A DNA stretch of 64,000 nt from Novosphingobium panipatense (GCF_002149965.1 NZ_MSQB01000012.1:120144-184143); one strand, 5' to 3'. Positions 41,344 to 51,034 are shown, numbered from the stretch's first letter. Notes: a model not told the origin generated them from the sequence alone. Numbers and translations are program-made.

Positions 41344-44157
41344 TTATCCTGTCCGGTCTGCTCGCGCCTTCAGGTTCGTTCGCCGCGTGCCCTCCTTCAC
41401 CTCGATGGCGTATTCGCCCGCGCTCAGGGCCTGGGCCGCTCCCGAGAAATTCCAGCGCGAAAAATTTCTGCCGGAGATGCGGATCCGCAAGGTACGGGCG
41501 GGACCGGAGGAGTGGTCGATCGCGAATTCGCAGTGATCGAGCAGAGGGCTGACCCGGATCGGCATGTCGGACGCGAACCGGCCGTCGTCCAGCAACTGGA
41601 TATCGAGAGAACGCTCTTCGAGGCGCGCGTGAAAGCGCCGACGCACACCGTCGCGGGGATGGACCAGAAGCTGGTCATCGCGTTCTTCCAGCACACCGGA
41701 AAGTGCCATGCGGCCGAACAGCTCGTCATCGACCAGCGTGGTGGCCGCCGCGCGCAGGGCGCCGCAGAAGCCAAGGTCGATCTCGCAGGAATAGTACCAG
41801 GACCCATGTCGATGGGGCTGGTCCAGCCATGTCTCGCCAAGCGCGGCGGGTTCGAAACCGCCCCCCGCGCCGCCGTCGTTGGCCTTGCCGGGATACCAGT
41901 AGCCGTAGCCGCTCTCCGGCGTACCGCTGTTCAGCAAGGCCCAGCTGCTCAGCGCCGAGGCATGACCAAGCCGCAGCAGGGGACGATGATCGGAAGCGTC
42001 GTTCAGGGCATGATCGAGGATGGCCCAGCCGCCCATCTGCGCCATGTAGCTCAGCGTATAGGCATCGCCCGCCTGCGCGCGGTAATCGCTGCCGAGCGTG
42101 TAATACGAGGGTTGCAGCCAGCCCCGGCAGAACAGGTTGGCGTCCATCTGACGCTTGGCGAAAGCGCGGGCACGTTCCGGCGGGAAGCGCTCCGGCCGGT
42201 CGAGCGCATAGCGGGCGATCGCCTGCGTCGATTCGAAGCCGGTGGAATCGAACGCGTATTCCGAGGCGAAGAGATCGTCGACCTCGTTCACGAAGTGCGC
42301 GACCTTATGCTCCCAATGCCCGGACAATTCGTCCGCCTGCGCCACAAGGCCTTCGCGGCGCAGGGCCTCGATCACGTCGGGAATGACCAGTTCGTTGTAG
42401 AAGCCGGTGGAATCCGCCGTCCAGTCGATGATCTCCTTGGGGATCACGAACATGGCCCGCGCGGTGCCGAAGGCGCGTTGGAGATAGTCGGCGGCGGCAA
42501 GGCGCGTGCGGAAGCCATGCCGGTCCCTGGCGATGCGATAGAGCGCGAAATACATCAGCGCGATATGCGGATAGTCGTAAGGCCGCCAGAAGTGCTTGCG
42601 GCCCTTCTCGCCCGGATCGGCGCTGTCGCGGTTCCGCTTCCAGTCGGGGATGCCGTAGAGCGCGTAAGGCCATTGCTCTTCGGTGGTGCGCTGAAGGCCG
42701 CCCCAGACGAAGTGCTCGACATAGTCGTCCAGCGCGTCGATCTCGGCCTGCACCGGGTATTCCGCGTTCTTGGCGGCGAGGAATGCAGGCTTGGAAAGGC
42801 CCGGATCGTCGCAGGTCACTTCGTAGATGCGCCAGCCCTTGATCCGGTCGTAATTCTCCGGGCCGAGCAGTGTCTGGCTCTCCATGTTCCATTCGGCCAG
42901 CAGGCCGTCGTACCACTTGGCGGGATCGCGGTGACGGTGGGCGGCGATAAAGGCGCCGCGCTTGGCGATCATCGTCTCGACCGGCTCGGTCACGAAGAAT
43001 TCCAGCGTCGTCCGTCCGCCGTCCGCCTGATGCAGCGTGACGTGGTTCTCACCGAGACGGGCGAAGCGCACGCGAAAGAGCTTTCGCCCCGCCCGTTCTC
43101 CCAGCGGCGTCCAATCGGTCTGCGCGGGATGTTCGGGCTCCAGCCGGACGACCGATACGCTGGATGCCAGCGAAAGCGTTACGTCGAGATCGGTCGGCAC
43201 GGTCATGCCCGGCACCACTTCGACGTCGATCAGCCCATGCTCGGCGATGGTCCGGCGCATCGCCGCGTAGCCGTCCACGAGCAGGAATCGCACGCCTCGC
43301 CCGGCCGTTGCCCCCGGCGCAAGCGTGAGGCTGGTCGCAGGCAGGCGCCAGCGCGAACCCGCTGCCTTTACGGCGGCGACTTCGGCGGCGGCGTGGAAGA
43401 ACACCCGGTAGAGGTCTGGCGAATCCTTGGGCGCGTCCCAGTATTCGAGCGCCGCGCCCTTTTCCGGGAGCATGGCGAGCCAGGGGGTGAGACTGTCCTT
43501 GCGCTGCCAGAAAATGTGCGAACTGCGGCCCGAAATGAAGCTATGCTTGAGGAGAGCGTCGGGATCGCCCTTTGCCGCGTGGATCATGTTGATCGGCAGC
43601 GGAAGGGCAAGATCGCCGAACTCGACCGGCAAGGCGGTCTCGTTGGAAAGCGTCAGGGTCAGATAAAGCCCTTCGGCTTCGTGGGCGACACTGCTCGTGA
43701 CGGAGATGCCGGGCGCGAGGAGGTAGCGCGTCTCCACCCCGCTTTCGGACTGCCTGACGTGCTCGGGCTCCAGCGTGCGCGTTTCGAAGCGCTGCCACGG
43801 GCCATCCGGGATGCGGTAGGTCCCGGTGGCATTTCCGAGACCTGCGCCCGCATGGATGAAATCTCCCGGTATGGCCTGCGATGCGCAGGTGAGACTGGTC
43901 ACACGCCCGCCGTCGAAGCCGAGCTTGAAGGGTTTTCCGCGACCTGAGAGTACCGAGCCGATCTTTCGCGGCGCGGGTGCCGGGGAGGGGGCGGCCTGCA
44001 ACTGCCCTTCAAGCGCAGGCAGGAAGACACCCGCCAGCCCAGCGCGGATCACCCCCCGTCGGTCGAGCGCGCCGAAGGGCTTGGAGCGGAGCTGGCGACG
44101 AGGGATGCGGCGACTTTCGAGCGATGGGCTGAGTGTATCTTCGTCAGCGCTGTCCAA
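41344..44157 (-). CDS. exported DUF5695-domain protein, probable carbohydrate-active
   Basis: A 937-residue protein. A twin-arginine leader (DRRGVIRAGLAGVFLPAL, about 32-50, then QAAPSPA) suggests folded Tat export. The first half is beta-rich (an Ig or supersandwich-like region to about 370). The second half (about 420-800) is helix-rich with many aromatic motifs (HFVWGGLQRTTEEQWPYALY, FWRPYDYPHIALMYFALY, WTADSTGFYNELV, SYMAQMGGWAILD), looking like an alpha/alpha barrel. The end is again beta. This is the architecture of several glycoside hydrolase and polysaccharide lyase families, and I recognise the whole as DUF5695-like; no activity is established. It has its own AT-rich promoter (44180-44205) and is not in an operon. 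Confidence 0.72.
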   Translation of the reverse strand: MDSADEDTLSPSLESRRIPRRQLRSKPFGALDRRGVIRAGLAGVFLPALEGQLQAAPSPAPAPRKIGSVLSGRGKPFKLGFDGGRVTSLTCASQAIPGDFIHAGAGLGNATGTYRIPDGPWQRFETRTLEPEHVRQSESGVETRYLLAPGISVTSSVAHEAEGLYLTLTLSNETALPVEFGDLALPLPINMIHAAKGDPDALLKHSFISGRSSHIFWQRKDSLTPWLAMLPEKGAALEYWDAPKDSPDLYRVFFHAAAEVAAVKAAGSRWRLPATSLTLAPGATAGRGVRFLLVDGYAAMRRTIAEHGLIDVEVVPGMTVPTDLDVTLSLASSVSVVRLEPEHPAQTDWTPLGERAGRKLFRVRFARLGENHVTLHQADGGRTTLEFFVTEPVETMIAKRGAFIAAHRHRDPAKWYDGLLAEWNMESQTLLGPENYDRIKGWRIYEVTCDDPGLSKPAFLAAKNAEYPVQAEIDALDDYVEHFVWGGLQRTTEEQWPYALYGIPDWKRNRDSADPGEKGRKHFWRPYDYPHIALMYFALYRIARDRHGFRTRLAAADYLQRAFGTARAMFVIPKEIIDWTADSTGFYNELVIPDVIEALRREGLVAQADELSGHWEHKVAHFVNEVDDLFASEYAFDSTGFESTQAIARYALDRPERFPPERARAFAKRQMDANLFCRGWLQPSYYTLGSDYRAQAGDAYTLSYMAQMGGWAILDHALNDASDHRPLLRLGHASALSSWALLNSGTPESGYGYWYPGKANDGGAGGGFEPAALGETWLDQPHRHGSWYYSCEIDLGFCGALRAAATTLVDDELFGRMALSGVLEERDDQLLVHPRDGVRRRFHARLEERSLDIQLLDDGRFASDMPIRVSPLLDHCEFAIDHSSGPARTLRIRISGRNFSRWNFSGAAQALSAGEYAIEVKEGTRRTNLKARADRTG

Positions 44158-44245
44158 GTTTCATCTCCGTCAAAGCCCCTCATGTATATCGTATAATATA
44201 ATTGAAGCAACTTCGAACAGACACCGGGTAACCGTTCAGTCAGGG

Positions 44246-44279
44246 CGGCGTGCCGGGTGGATGACCACCCGGCACGCCG
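44246..44279 (-). terminator. strong hairpin terminator after mqo
   Basis: CGGCGTGCCGGGTGG (44246-44260) is a perfect 15-bp inverted repeat of CCACCCGGCACGCCG (44265-44279) with an ATGA loop. It begins 6 bp beyond the stop of the malate:quinone oxidoreductase gene on the minus strand. There is no T-tract, as is common in high-GC genomes. It also separates mqo from the DUF5695 promoter. Confidence 0.75.
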
Positions 44280-44284
44280 TTCAT

Positions 44285-46003
44285 TCACAGTGCTTGCTGC
44301 TCCCGATTAAGGTTCCGACCCTTGCCGGCCTCCGGCTCGGGGTGGGCGGAGGGCGCCTGCTTCAGGCTATCCGGGACGGCGATGAACGGCAGGCCAAGGC
44401 GCTTGCTGGTCATCCGGCGGATACGGTTGGTCAGTGCCGGGCTATCGTTCAGCTTCATCCCGTAGGAAGGCACCATCTGGCGAACGCGGGCGCCCCAAGC
44501 GCCCTTCATCTGCTGCGGGAACGCCTTTTCCATCACGGCCAGCATGATGCCGGGCGAAGTCGATGCACCGGGCGAGGCGCCGAGCAGCGCGGCGATGGTG
44601 CCGTCCTTGTCGGTCACGATCTCGGTGCCGAACTGCAGGACGGTGCCCTTCTTGGGGTCGCGCTTGATGATCTGCACGCGTTGTCCCGCCGTTATCAGCT
44701 TCCAGTCTTCGCGGCGGGCCTTGGGGTAGTATTTCACCAGTTCGGCCTGCCGGTCGGCATCGGAAAGCATCGCCTGCTGCGAGAGGTAGCGCACGAGGTC
44801 CAGATTCTCGGCGCCGACCTTGATCATCCCGCCGACATTGTTGTTGTTCACCGAACCGAACAGGTCGCTCCAGGATCCGTTCTTGAGGAACTTCGTGCTC
44901 TGCAGCGCGAAGGGGCCGAATAGGGTGACGTCATGCCCGTCGAGCTTGCGCGCATCGAGGTGGGGGACCGACATCGGCGGCGAGCCGGCTTCCGCCTTGC
45001 CGTAGACTTTCACGTCGTGACGGCCGGTGACCGCAGGAGCCTGGAACGCCAGGAACTGGCCGCCGACCGGGAAGCCTGCATAGTTCTTGGCCTCGGGGAT
45101 GCCGGAGAGCTGCAGGAGCTTGAGCGATGCACCGCCCGCACCGATGAACACGAAGCGCGACTTGATCGTGGTGTCATGCCCGGTCGCGAGGTCGCGAACG
45201 GTGACGTTCCAGGTCCTGTCGGCATTCCGGCGCAGCCCGCGCACTTCATGGCCGAGCTGCATGCGGAAGTTGGGGTTGCGCTGGAGCGAGTGGGCGAGCT
45301 GGCGCGTGATGACGCCGAAATTGACGTCGGTGCCGAGCGGCATGTACGTCGCGGCGACCTTCTGCGCAGGATCGCGGCCGTCCATCACCAGCGGCGCCCA
45401 TTTGCCGATCTGGGCATGGTCCTGGGAATACTGCATGCCGTAGAACAGCGGGTTCTTCACCAGCGCCTGCTGCCGCTTGTGCAGATAGGCGATGTTCTCG
45501 TCACCCCACACGAAGCTCATGTGCGGCGTCGGATTGATGAAGGCGGAGGGTTTCGGCAAGCGGCCTTCGGCGACTTCGTGGGACCAGAACTGGCGCGAGA
45601 CTTCGAACTGTTCCGCGATTTCGACGGCTTTTGCGGTCGCGATCGAGCCGTCGTCGTTTTCCGGCGTATAGTTCAGCTCGGCGAAGCCGGAATGCCCGGT
45701 TCCCGCGTTGTTCCAGCCGTTCGAGCTTTCCGCGGCGACTTTGTCCATGCGCTCGAACAGGCGCACCTGCCAGCCCGGCTCCAGTTCCTGGAGGTAAGTG
45801 GCCAGGGTGACGCTCATGATGCCGCCGCCGATCACCACGACATCGACCGGCTTCTCGTTCTCGGCTGCCGGCGCCGCGCTGAAGTAGAGCGGGCGATAGA
45901 GGAAGGCCACGAAGGCAAGCAACAGCGCGAGGACTACGCCGCCGGCAATCTTGAGGCCGCGCCGGGAGCGAGGTCTAGGCGCCGGTCTGATGGGAGTGTT
46001 CAT
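44285..46003 (-). CDS. mqo: malate:quinone oxidoreductase with Tat/anchor leader
   Basis: A 572-residue FAD enzyme that oxidises malate to oxaloacetate and passes electrons to quinone. The FAD motif [17 protein letters not shown] sits at about 55-71; [32 protein letters not shown] and [23 protein letters not shown] are diagnostic Mqo blocks. Unlike ordinary cytoplasm-facing Mqo, it has a 50-residue N-terminal extension: S13-R-R-G-L-K18 matches the twin-arginine consensus, followed by a hydrophobic helix (19-40) and a possible AxA site (APA-AEN). This predicts a catalytic domain exported or anchored on the periplasmic side. The porin gene lies 105 bp upstream and is cotranscribed or coregulated. 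Topology is inferred. Confidence 0.9.
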   Translation of the reverse strand: MNTPIRPAPRPRSRRGLKIAGGVVLALLLAFVAFLYRPLYFSAAPAAENEKPVDVVVIGGGIMSVTLATYLQELEPGWQVRLFERMDKVAAESSNGWNNAGTGHSGFAELNYTPENDDGSIATAKAVEIAEQFEVSRQFWSHEVAEGRLPKPSAFINPTPHMSFVWGDENIAYLHKRQQALVKNPLFYGMQYSQDHAQIGKWAPLVMDGRDPAQKVAATYMPLGTDVNFGVITRQLAHSLQRNPNFRMQLGHEVRGLRRNADRTWNVTVRDLATGHDTTIKSRFVFIGAGGASLKLLQLSGIPEAKNYAGFPVGGQFLAFQAPAVTGRHDVKVYGKAEAGSPPMSVPHLDARKLDGHDVTLFGPFALQSTKFLKNGSWSDLFGSVNNNNVGGMIKVGAENLDLVRYLSQQAMLSDADRQAELVKYYPKARREDWKLITAGQRVQIIKRDPKKGTVLQFGTEIVTDKDGTIAALLGASPGASTSPGIMLAVMEKAFPQQMKGAWGARVRQMVPSYGMKLNDSPALTNRIRRMTSKRLGLPFIAVPDSLKQAPSAHPEPEAGKGRNLNREQQAL

Positions 46004-46108
46004 GTGTCTGATCTTCCGGTTTGCGAAGGACTGCGGGCCTTGCGGACAGAGGGTTGGCAAGGACCGGATCGGGGGCTGAAATGGGCGGGGTTCATGGATG
46101 TGCGCCCG

Positions 46109-47578
46109 TCAGAAACGCAGGTTCAGCCAGGCGGCGAAGAAATCGGAATTGCCGAAGCCGGCGCGGGTGAGCACGGGGCCGGCATCGAGATGTTCGTAGC
46201 GGCCGGTGATCGATACGCGCGGCGTGACCGACCAGACCACTTGTGCGCGCAGGGATTCGCCGATCTTGTGGCCGCCAACCTGCTCGGTCCCGGCATAGGC
46301 GGAACGGTTGGCGCGGTAGACGGCGTCGCGCGTATCCGGCCTCCAGGCGAACTGGTATTCCAGCAGCGCCCGCACCCCGGGCAGGGGCGCCAGCGACAGA
46401 TTGGGTGCGACAGTACGCAGATTGGTGGGAGTAAGCGCGAGCTGATAGCTGAAGTAGACGTTGTTGCCGTGCGGCGTGGTGGCCGCGGTCAGCTTGCCCG
46501 AAGTATAGCTGCCGCCTCCGCTGGCGTGGTCGGCATGGAACCCGACGCGCGGTGAGAGCGGCAGGCCCTGCAACTTGTAGGACTGCGCCAGAAAGACCTG
46601 CCAGGCATCGATCCTGCGCCCGTCGAAACGGCCGGACTGGTGATTGACGGTCCAGTCTATCGCCCAGCGGCCCGCTTCTCCCCATAGCCGCGCGCCGGTG
46701 AAGCGGCGCTCCTCCCGCGCGGAAGTGTCGCCGCGGGTAATGCTGGTGCTCAGCAGCCGCCAGAAAAACGGATCGAGGTAGAGCCGCGATCCGCCCAGTG
46801 CCCTGGCCGGAATGCGCAGCCCTGCGGTGAATCCCGAGAAACGCTGGCCATGATCGACGCTATCGTCGCCCGTGCCGCCGGTACCCAGGCGGGTCGGCTT
46901 GAGATCGAATGCGTCGATCCGCACCACGCCGGTCCGGGCCCAGGCCCGCACCCCGTTCAGTGCGTAGCGGATCCCGTTGTTGTCCCGCTGCGCGGTCAGC
47001 AGGCTGCTGCCGTCCATGAACTCCTGACGGCCATAGCGCAGACCGATGTCGACATTGCCGAGCTGGCCCCGGGCCTCGGCAAAGGACTGCAGCACGACGA
47101 GGTCGTTGCGCATCGAGCCGGCGGGCGTGCCGATGTTGTGCCCCGAGATCCCGGCATGGGCCAGCTCTCCGTAGAACCGCAAATGCGGGCCGACATGCAG
47201 GTCGGCGGCCCCCATGACGCGGATCATGTCCTGCCGCTGGTCGCCCGCATTGCGCAAGTTCAGGTTGCCGGTACGGTTCATCCGCAGGCGCAGTTCACCG
47301 CTGAGCGACAGGTAGATGTCGCCGTCGCCGTCCAGCGGCAGGAACTTGAGCCGGTCGAGCGGGTCATCGCGGCTGGCCGGATCGCGATAGCGGCGCCAGT
47401 CCTCGGCCCAGCGGGACGGCCCGTAGCCTTTCGAAAGACTGCCTTCGCCGATCGCTTCGGCCGGATAGGTTTCGGTCTCGTCGTCAGTGGCGGCGAAGGC
47501 CGGGGTGAAGGGAAGCATGGTTGCCGCGCAGGCACTCAGGCCCAGGCGCACCGTCCGGCGCGGATGAACTGTTGGCAC
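46109..47578 (-). CDS. alginate-export (AlgE-like) family outer-membrane porin
   Basis: A 489-residue beta-barrel with a signal peptide (TVRLGLSACAATMLPFTPAFA). The mature part shows the family features: YRDPASRDDPLDRLKFLPLDG near the start, SGELRLRMN, RYGRQEFMDGSSLL, and a C-terminal aromatic residue (AAWLNLRF). The family forms 18-strand anion-selective channels; no alginate genes are near, so it probably passes another organic acid. I chose GTG 47578 because AGGA lies about 9 bases upstream and the leader starts cleanly; a longer start at 47608 lacks a ribosome site. It is divergent from dctB and just upstream of mqo, so a malate or dicarboxylate pore is plausible. Confidence 0.83.
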   Translation of the reverse strand: MPTVHPRRTVRLGLSACAATMLPFTPAFAATDDETETYPAEAIGEGSLSKGYGPSRWAEDWRRYRDPASRDDPLDRLKFLPLDGDGDIYLSLSGELRLRMNRTGNLNLRNAGDQRQDMIRVMGAADLHVGPHLRFYGELAHAGISGHNIGTPAGSMRNDLVVLQSFAEARGQLGNVDIGLRYGRQEFMDGSSLLTAQRDNNGIRYALNGVRAWARTGVVRIDAFDLKPTRLGTGGTGDDSVDHGQRFSGFTAGLRIPARALGGSRLYLDPFFWRLLSTSITRGDTSAREERRFTGARLWGEAGRWAIDWTVNHQSGRFDGRRIDAWQVFLAQSYKLQGLPLSPRVGFHADHASGGGSYTSGKLTAATTPHGNNVYFSYQLALTPTNLRTVAPNLSLAPLPGVRALLEYQFAWRPDTRDAVYRANRSAYAGTEQVGGHKIGESLRAQVVWSVTPRVSITGRYEHLDAGPVLTRAGFGNSDFFAAWLNLRF

Positions 47579-47933
47579 GATCGACGGTCCTAGGCGGAAC
47601 CGGGCCACGCGGAGGCATTGTCGCGCATGCCTGAAAGGCGGTCATGTCGGAGGTTTCGGATCGGGGGACGGGCAGGCATGGCAAGGCTCTTTCCGGCCCG
47701 GCCAGATCACGCGTCGATGGTTGAGTGGCCGGGGAGGTTGATTTTTGCGGCATTATCTCCAGCCCGAACGCTGATGCAATTTGTCCAATTGCTAGAAAAA
47801 TATCATTATTAAACATAGTATTAGAAATATTTTAGATATCGCGACCATGCCTGTTCGTGCTGGTTTTGGCACAGGTTGTCTTTCAGATTGTGTCACTATT
47901 GGCACAGTGCCCGCGTGGCGCTATCGACGGGGG
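47579..47933. promoter_or_regulatory. divergent control region between porin-mqo and dctBD
   Basis: The longest non-coding stretch of the window (about 355 bases). It holds an AT-rich block (about 47779-47840) likely to contain promoters, and two exact copies of TTGGCACAG at 47866-47874 and 47899-47907, 33 bp apart. The second copy is part of the palindrome GGCACAGTGCC (47901-47911). These are candidate DctD sites. A GG-N10-GC spacing (47901-47914) recalls a sigma-54 promoter, but its -12 half is poor. Confidence 0.45.
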
Positions 47934-49679
47934 ATGACGGCGCGCCGATATCTGATTCCTTCACTCTGCTTATGTGCGCTGCTCATGCTCGGCGGCGCGG
48001 TTGTCTGGATTGCGGGCGGCATGGCCGCAAGCAGCGAGCGGACGCGGCTGGAACGGAATGCCGCCGCCGCGGCGGTGCTGCGCGAGGCTTACCTTGAAAG
48101 CGAGATCGAGCGCTTCCGCCTGCTTCCCGTCGCCCTGTCCGACGACAGCGATATCGTTGCCGGTCTGGCCGGATCGCAGGCCGCGCTGAGACAGGTCGCG
48201 CGCAAGCTGGAAACCCTGGCGGTGACGACCGGGGCGGCGCAGATCTATCTGCTCGATGCCCGGGGAACGACGCTGGCGTCGAGCAATGCGTCCACGCCGC
48301 GCAGTTTCCTGGGGCAGAACTATGCCTTCCGAAATTACTTCCGCAGCGCCGCGCGGCAAGGCGCTGGGGCCCAGTTCGCGCTCGGCACGGTCAGTGAACG
48401 GCCGGGACTCTACCTTGCCCAGCGCACGCGTGGCGGCGGCTATATCGTGGTCAAGCTGGAGTTCGGGGAAATCGAGCGCAAATGGGCGCGGCTGGGTGAG
48501 ATCACGTTCGTCACCGGGCCCGAAGGGATCGTGCTTATCACCAGCCGGCCGCAATGGCGCTTCACGACAACGCGGCCACTTTCACCGATGGCCCGGCAGC
48601 AGTTCCGGGCAGAACTCCAGTCCGGCAAGGGGTCTCTAGCCAGAACCCCGCTGACGCACATGAAATCCGGCATCGTAAGGCTGGATGAAGGCCCGCGCGC
48701 GGGGTTGCTGTGGACGTCGGAACCGATGGCCATGCCGGGCTGGCATCTCAACCTCCTGACGTCGACCGACAGTGTGGATCGGGCCGCCCGCACCGCGCGG
48801 ATTTCCGCGCTGCTGGCGCTGGTCGTCCTGGCCGGTCTGGGCTGGATCGCACGGGACCGTGCCTTGCGGCGGGCCGAACGCGCGGCGCTTGCCTCGGCGC
48901 GGACCGGCGAACTGGAAGCTCTCGTTGCCGAACGAACGCGCGAACTGCGCCGCGAAATGGAAGAACGCGCCGCCGGAGAAGAACGCGCCGAGGCTTTGCG
49001 CGAAGGGCTGCGCCAGGCCAATCGTCTGGCCTCGCTTGGACAGATCACCGCCGGTATCGCGCACGAGACGGCCCAGCCGGTGGCCGCGATCCGGGCTTAT
49101 GCGGCCAACGGCCGTCAGCTCCTTGAGCGCGGGGACACTGCCTCGGTCGTGAAAAACCTCACCACGATCGAGCGGCTGACGGAGCGGATCGGCCGGGTAA
49201 CGGCCGAATTGCGCGGGTTTTCCCGCAAGGCGACAGGTGCCGTATCGGCGATCCCGCTCCGCGTGCCGGTCGAGGGCAGCCTGTTGATCTTGCGCTCCCG
49301 CATGAGCGGGGTGGAACTGACCATTTCCGAGATACCCGACGACCTGCACGTCATGGCCGATGCGATCCGGCTGGAGCAGGTGCTGGTCAACTTGCTGCAG
49401 AATGCGCTCGAGGCGCTGGACACCATCTCCGCTCCTGCGATCGCGATCGATGTTGAGGCGAGGGACGAACGGGTCTTCGTTTGCGTGCGGGACAACGGTC
49501 CCGGCATCCCGCAGGACATGCAGGAGCGGTTGTTCACCCCCTTTGCCACCAGCCGACCGGCCGGGCTTGGCCTGGGGCTGGTGATCGCCAGCGATATCAT
49601 GGCGGATCTCGGCGGAGGTCTGCGGCTGGTACCCGTCGAACGAGGGGCCTGTTTCGAGATGGAGCTACGCCGAGCATGA
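47934..49679 (+). CDS. dctB: DctB-type sensor histidine kinase
   Basis: A 581-residue membrane kinase. TM1 (about 6-30, LIPSLCLCALLMLGGAVVWIA) and TM2 (ISALLALVVLAGLGWIA) flank a periplasmic PDC-type sensor domain with FLGQNYAFRNYFRSA, as in DctB sensors of C4-dicarboxylates. A coiled linker (ELEALVAERTRELRREME) leads to the H-box SLGQITAGIAHETAQPVAAIR, then N-box NLLQNALEAL and G-boxes DNGPGIP and GLGLGLVIA. ATG 47934 is the start that puts TM1 at the N-terminus. Its stop overlaps the regulator ATG. The expected signal is malate, succinate or fumarate in the periplasm. Confidence 0.88.
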   Translation: MTARRYLIPSLCLCALLMLGGAVVWIAGGMAASSERTRLERNAAAAAVLREAYLESEIERFRLLPVALSDDSDIVAGLAGSQAALRQVARKLETLAVTTGAAQIYLLDARGTTLASSNASTPRSFLGQNYAFRNYFRSAARQGAGAQFALGTVSERPGLYLAQRTRGGGYIVVKLEFGEIERKWARLGEITFVTGPEGIVLITSRPQWRFTTTRPLSPMARQQFRAELQSGKGSLARTPLTHMKSGIVRLDEGPRAGLLWTSEPMAMPGWHLNLLTSTDSVDRAARTARISALLALVVLAGLGWIARDRALRRAERAALASARTGELEALVAERTRELRREMEERAAGEERAEALREGLRQANRLASLGQITAGIAHETAQPVAAIRAYAANGRQLLERGDTASVVKNLTTIERLTERIGRVTAELRGFSRKATGAVSAIPLRVPVEGSLLILRSRMSGVELTISEIPDDLHVMADAIRLEQVLVNLLQNALEALDTISAPAIAIDVEARDERVFVCVRDNGPGIPQDMQERLFTPFATSRPAGLGLGLVIASDIMADLGGGLRLVPVERGACFEMELRRA

Positions 49680-50998
49680 CCGAACCTTTGCCCGAAATCC
49701 GCCGCGTCGCGGTGATCGACGATGACGAGGACATGCGCGATGCCATGAGCCAGACCCTGACTCTCGCCGGCTACGAGGTCATGTCGTTTCACGATCCGCG
49801 CGCGGCGCTCAAGGCCATCGACGCAAGTTTTCGCGGGGTTGTCGTCAGCGACGTGCGGATGCCGCACATGTCGGGTATCGAGCTGTTCCGGGCGATCGCG
49901 GCGATGGATGCCGAGCTTCCGGTCATTCTCGTGACCGGTCACGGGGACGTCCCGATGGCGATCACTGCGTTGAAGGGCGGTGCCTGGGATTTCCTCACCA
50001 AGCCGTTCGATCCCGACGGCCTCGTCGCATCGGTCGGGCGGGCGGCGGAGAAGCGCGCGCTGGTGCTGGAAAACCGGCTGCTGCGACAGATGGTGAGCGA
50101 GCCGACATCGCCGCTGATCGGCAACTTCCCCGCGATCGTAAGGCTTCGGGCAACGATCGAGAGCCTGGCAGCGACCGATATCGACGTGCTGATCGAAGGA
50201 GAAACCGGCACCGGCAAGGAGCTTGTCGCGCGCATGATCCACAAGCGCAGCCTGCGAGCGCGGCAGCGGTTCGTTACCATCGCCTGCGGCGCCCTGTCCG
50301 ATGCGATCGCCCGGCCGATGTTGCATGGCGGCTTGCGTTCGGGGCATGGCCCGGTCGACGGCAAGCTCCTTCAGGCACATGACGGAACCCTGTTTCTGGA
50401 TGACGTGGACCAGGCCGGCGACACGCTTCAGGCAAACCTGGTGCAATTCATGGAGGACAGGGTGGTCCTTCCCGAAGGTGCCCGCGAACCGCAGCCCGTC
50501 GATGTTCGCGTGATCGCCTGCATGCGCGAAAATGTCGGTGAAATGCAGGTGCAACCGGCCCTACTCTATCGTCTCGCGGCGATCCGCCTGCGGATCCCTC
50601 CGCTGCGGGAGCGCAGGGAAGACGTGCCGCTGATCTTCGCCCACCTGCTGGAAGCCGCCGCCAGTCGCCTTCGCCGCGACGTGCCGGTGATCGACCGGCA
50701 GACCTGGGCCAGGCTGGTCGACCACGACTGGCCGGGAAATGTGCGAGAACTGGCGCATTTCGCCGAACGCGTCGTTCTCGGGTTGGAGGACAGCTCCACG
50801 GCCGGTCAGGCGCGTCTGCCGCTCAACCAGCAGATGGACGCCTTCGAGCGCAGCATCCTGGTGGAAGCGATCCGCGTGGCGGGTGGAAATATCAGCAAGG
50901 CGATGGCCGACCTGGGCCTGGCGCGCAAGACGTTCTACTACAAGGTCGCGCGACATGGCCTTGATCTGGATGAGATCAGGCGGAGCCTGAGTTCATGA
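49676..50998 (+). CDS. dctD: DctD-type response regulator lacking the GAFTGA motif
   Basis: A 440-residue NtrC-family regulator. The receiver domain has D59 as phosphoacceptor (VVVSDVRMP) and K109. The AAA+ domain keeps Walker A GETGTGKE (175-182), Walker B GTLFLDD (237-243), the arginine-finger region LLYRLAAIRLRIPPLRER and DWPGNVRELAHF. A Fis-type HTH closes it (ISKAMADLGLARKTFYYKV). The L1 loop that contacts sigma-54 is gone: where ELFGHE-GAFTGA should be, the sequence is PMLHGGLRSGHGPVDG (215-229). Such variants, for example Rhodobacter NtrC, activate the housekeeping polymerase instead. Likely targets are the divergent porin-mqo genes. Confidence 0.87.
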   Translation: MTEPLPEIRRVAVIDDDEDMRDAMSQTLTLAGYEVMSFHDPRAALKAIDASFRGVVVSDVRMPHMSGIELFRAIAAMDAELPVILVTGHGDVPMAITALKGGAWDFLTKPFDPDGLVASVGRAAEKRALVLENRLLRQMVSEPTSPLIGNFPAIVRLRATIESLAATDIDVLIEGETGTGKELVARMIHKRSLRARQRFVTIACGALSDAIARPMLHGGLRSGHGPVDGKLLQAHDGTLFLDDVDQAGDTLQANLVQFMEDRVVLPEGAREPQPVDVRVIACMRENVGEMQVQPALLYRLAAIRLRIPPLRERREDVPLIFAHLLEAAASRLRRDVPVIDRQTWARLVDHDWPGNVRELAHFAERVVLGLEDSSTAGQARLPLNQQMDAFERSILVEAIRVAGGNISKAMADLGLARKTFYYKVARHGLDLDEIRRSLSS

Positions 50999-51034
50999 AT
51001 AAATCGTCGTCGGTATGATCTGTCGAATGCCTAT

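Noticed and set aside
46109..47578. Alginate biosynthesis/export locus
   Set aside because: Only the porin family name points to alginate; no alg biosynthesis genes are present. A small-organic-acid channel is more consistent with mqo and dctBD.
47901..47914. Sigma-54 promoter (GG-N10-GC) upstream of dctB
   Set aside because: Spacing fits but the -12 part (CCCGC) does not resemble TTGC, and the divergent DctD lacks GAFTGA, so sigma-54 control is doubtful.
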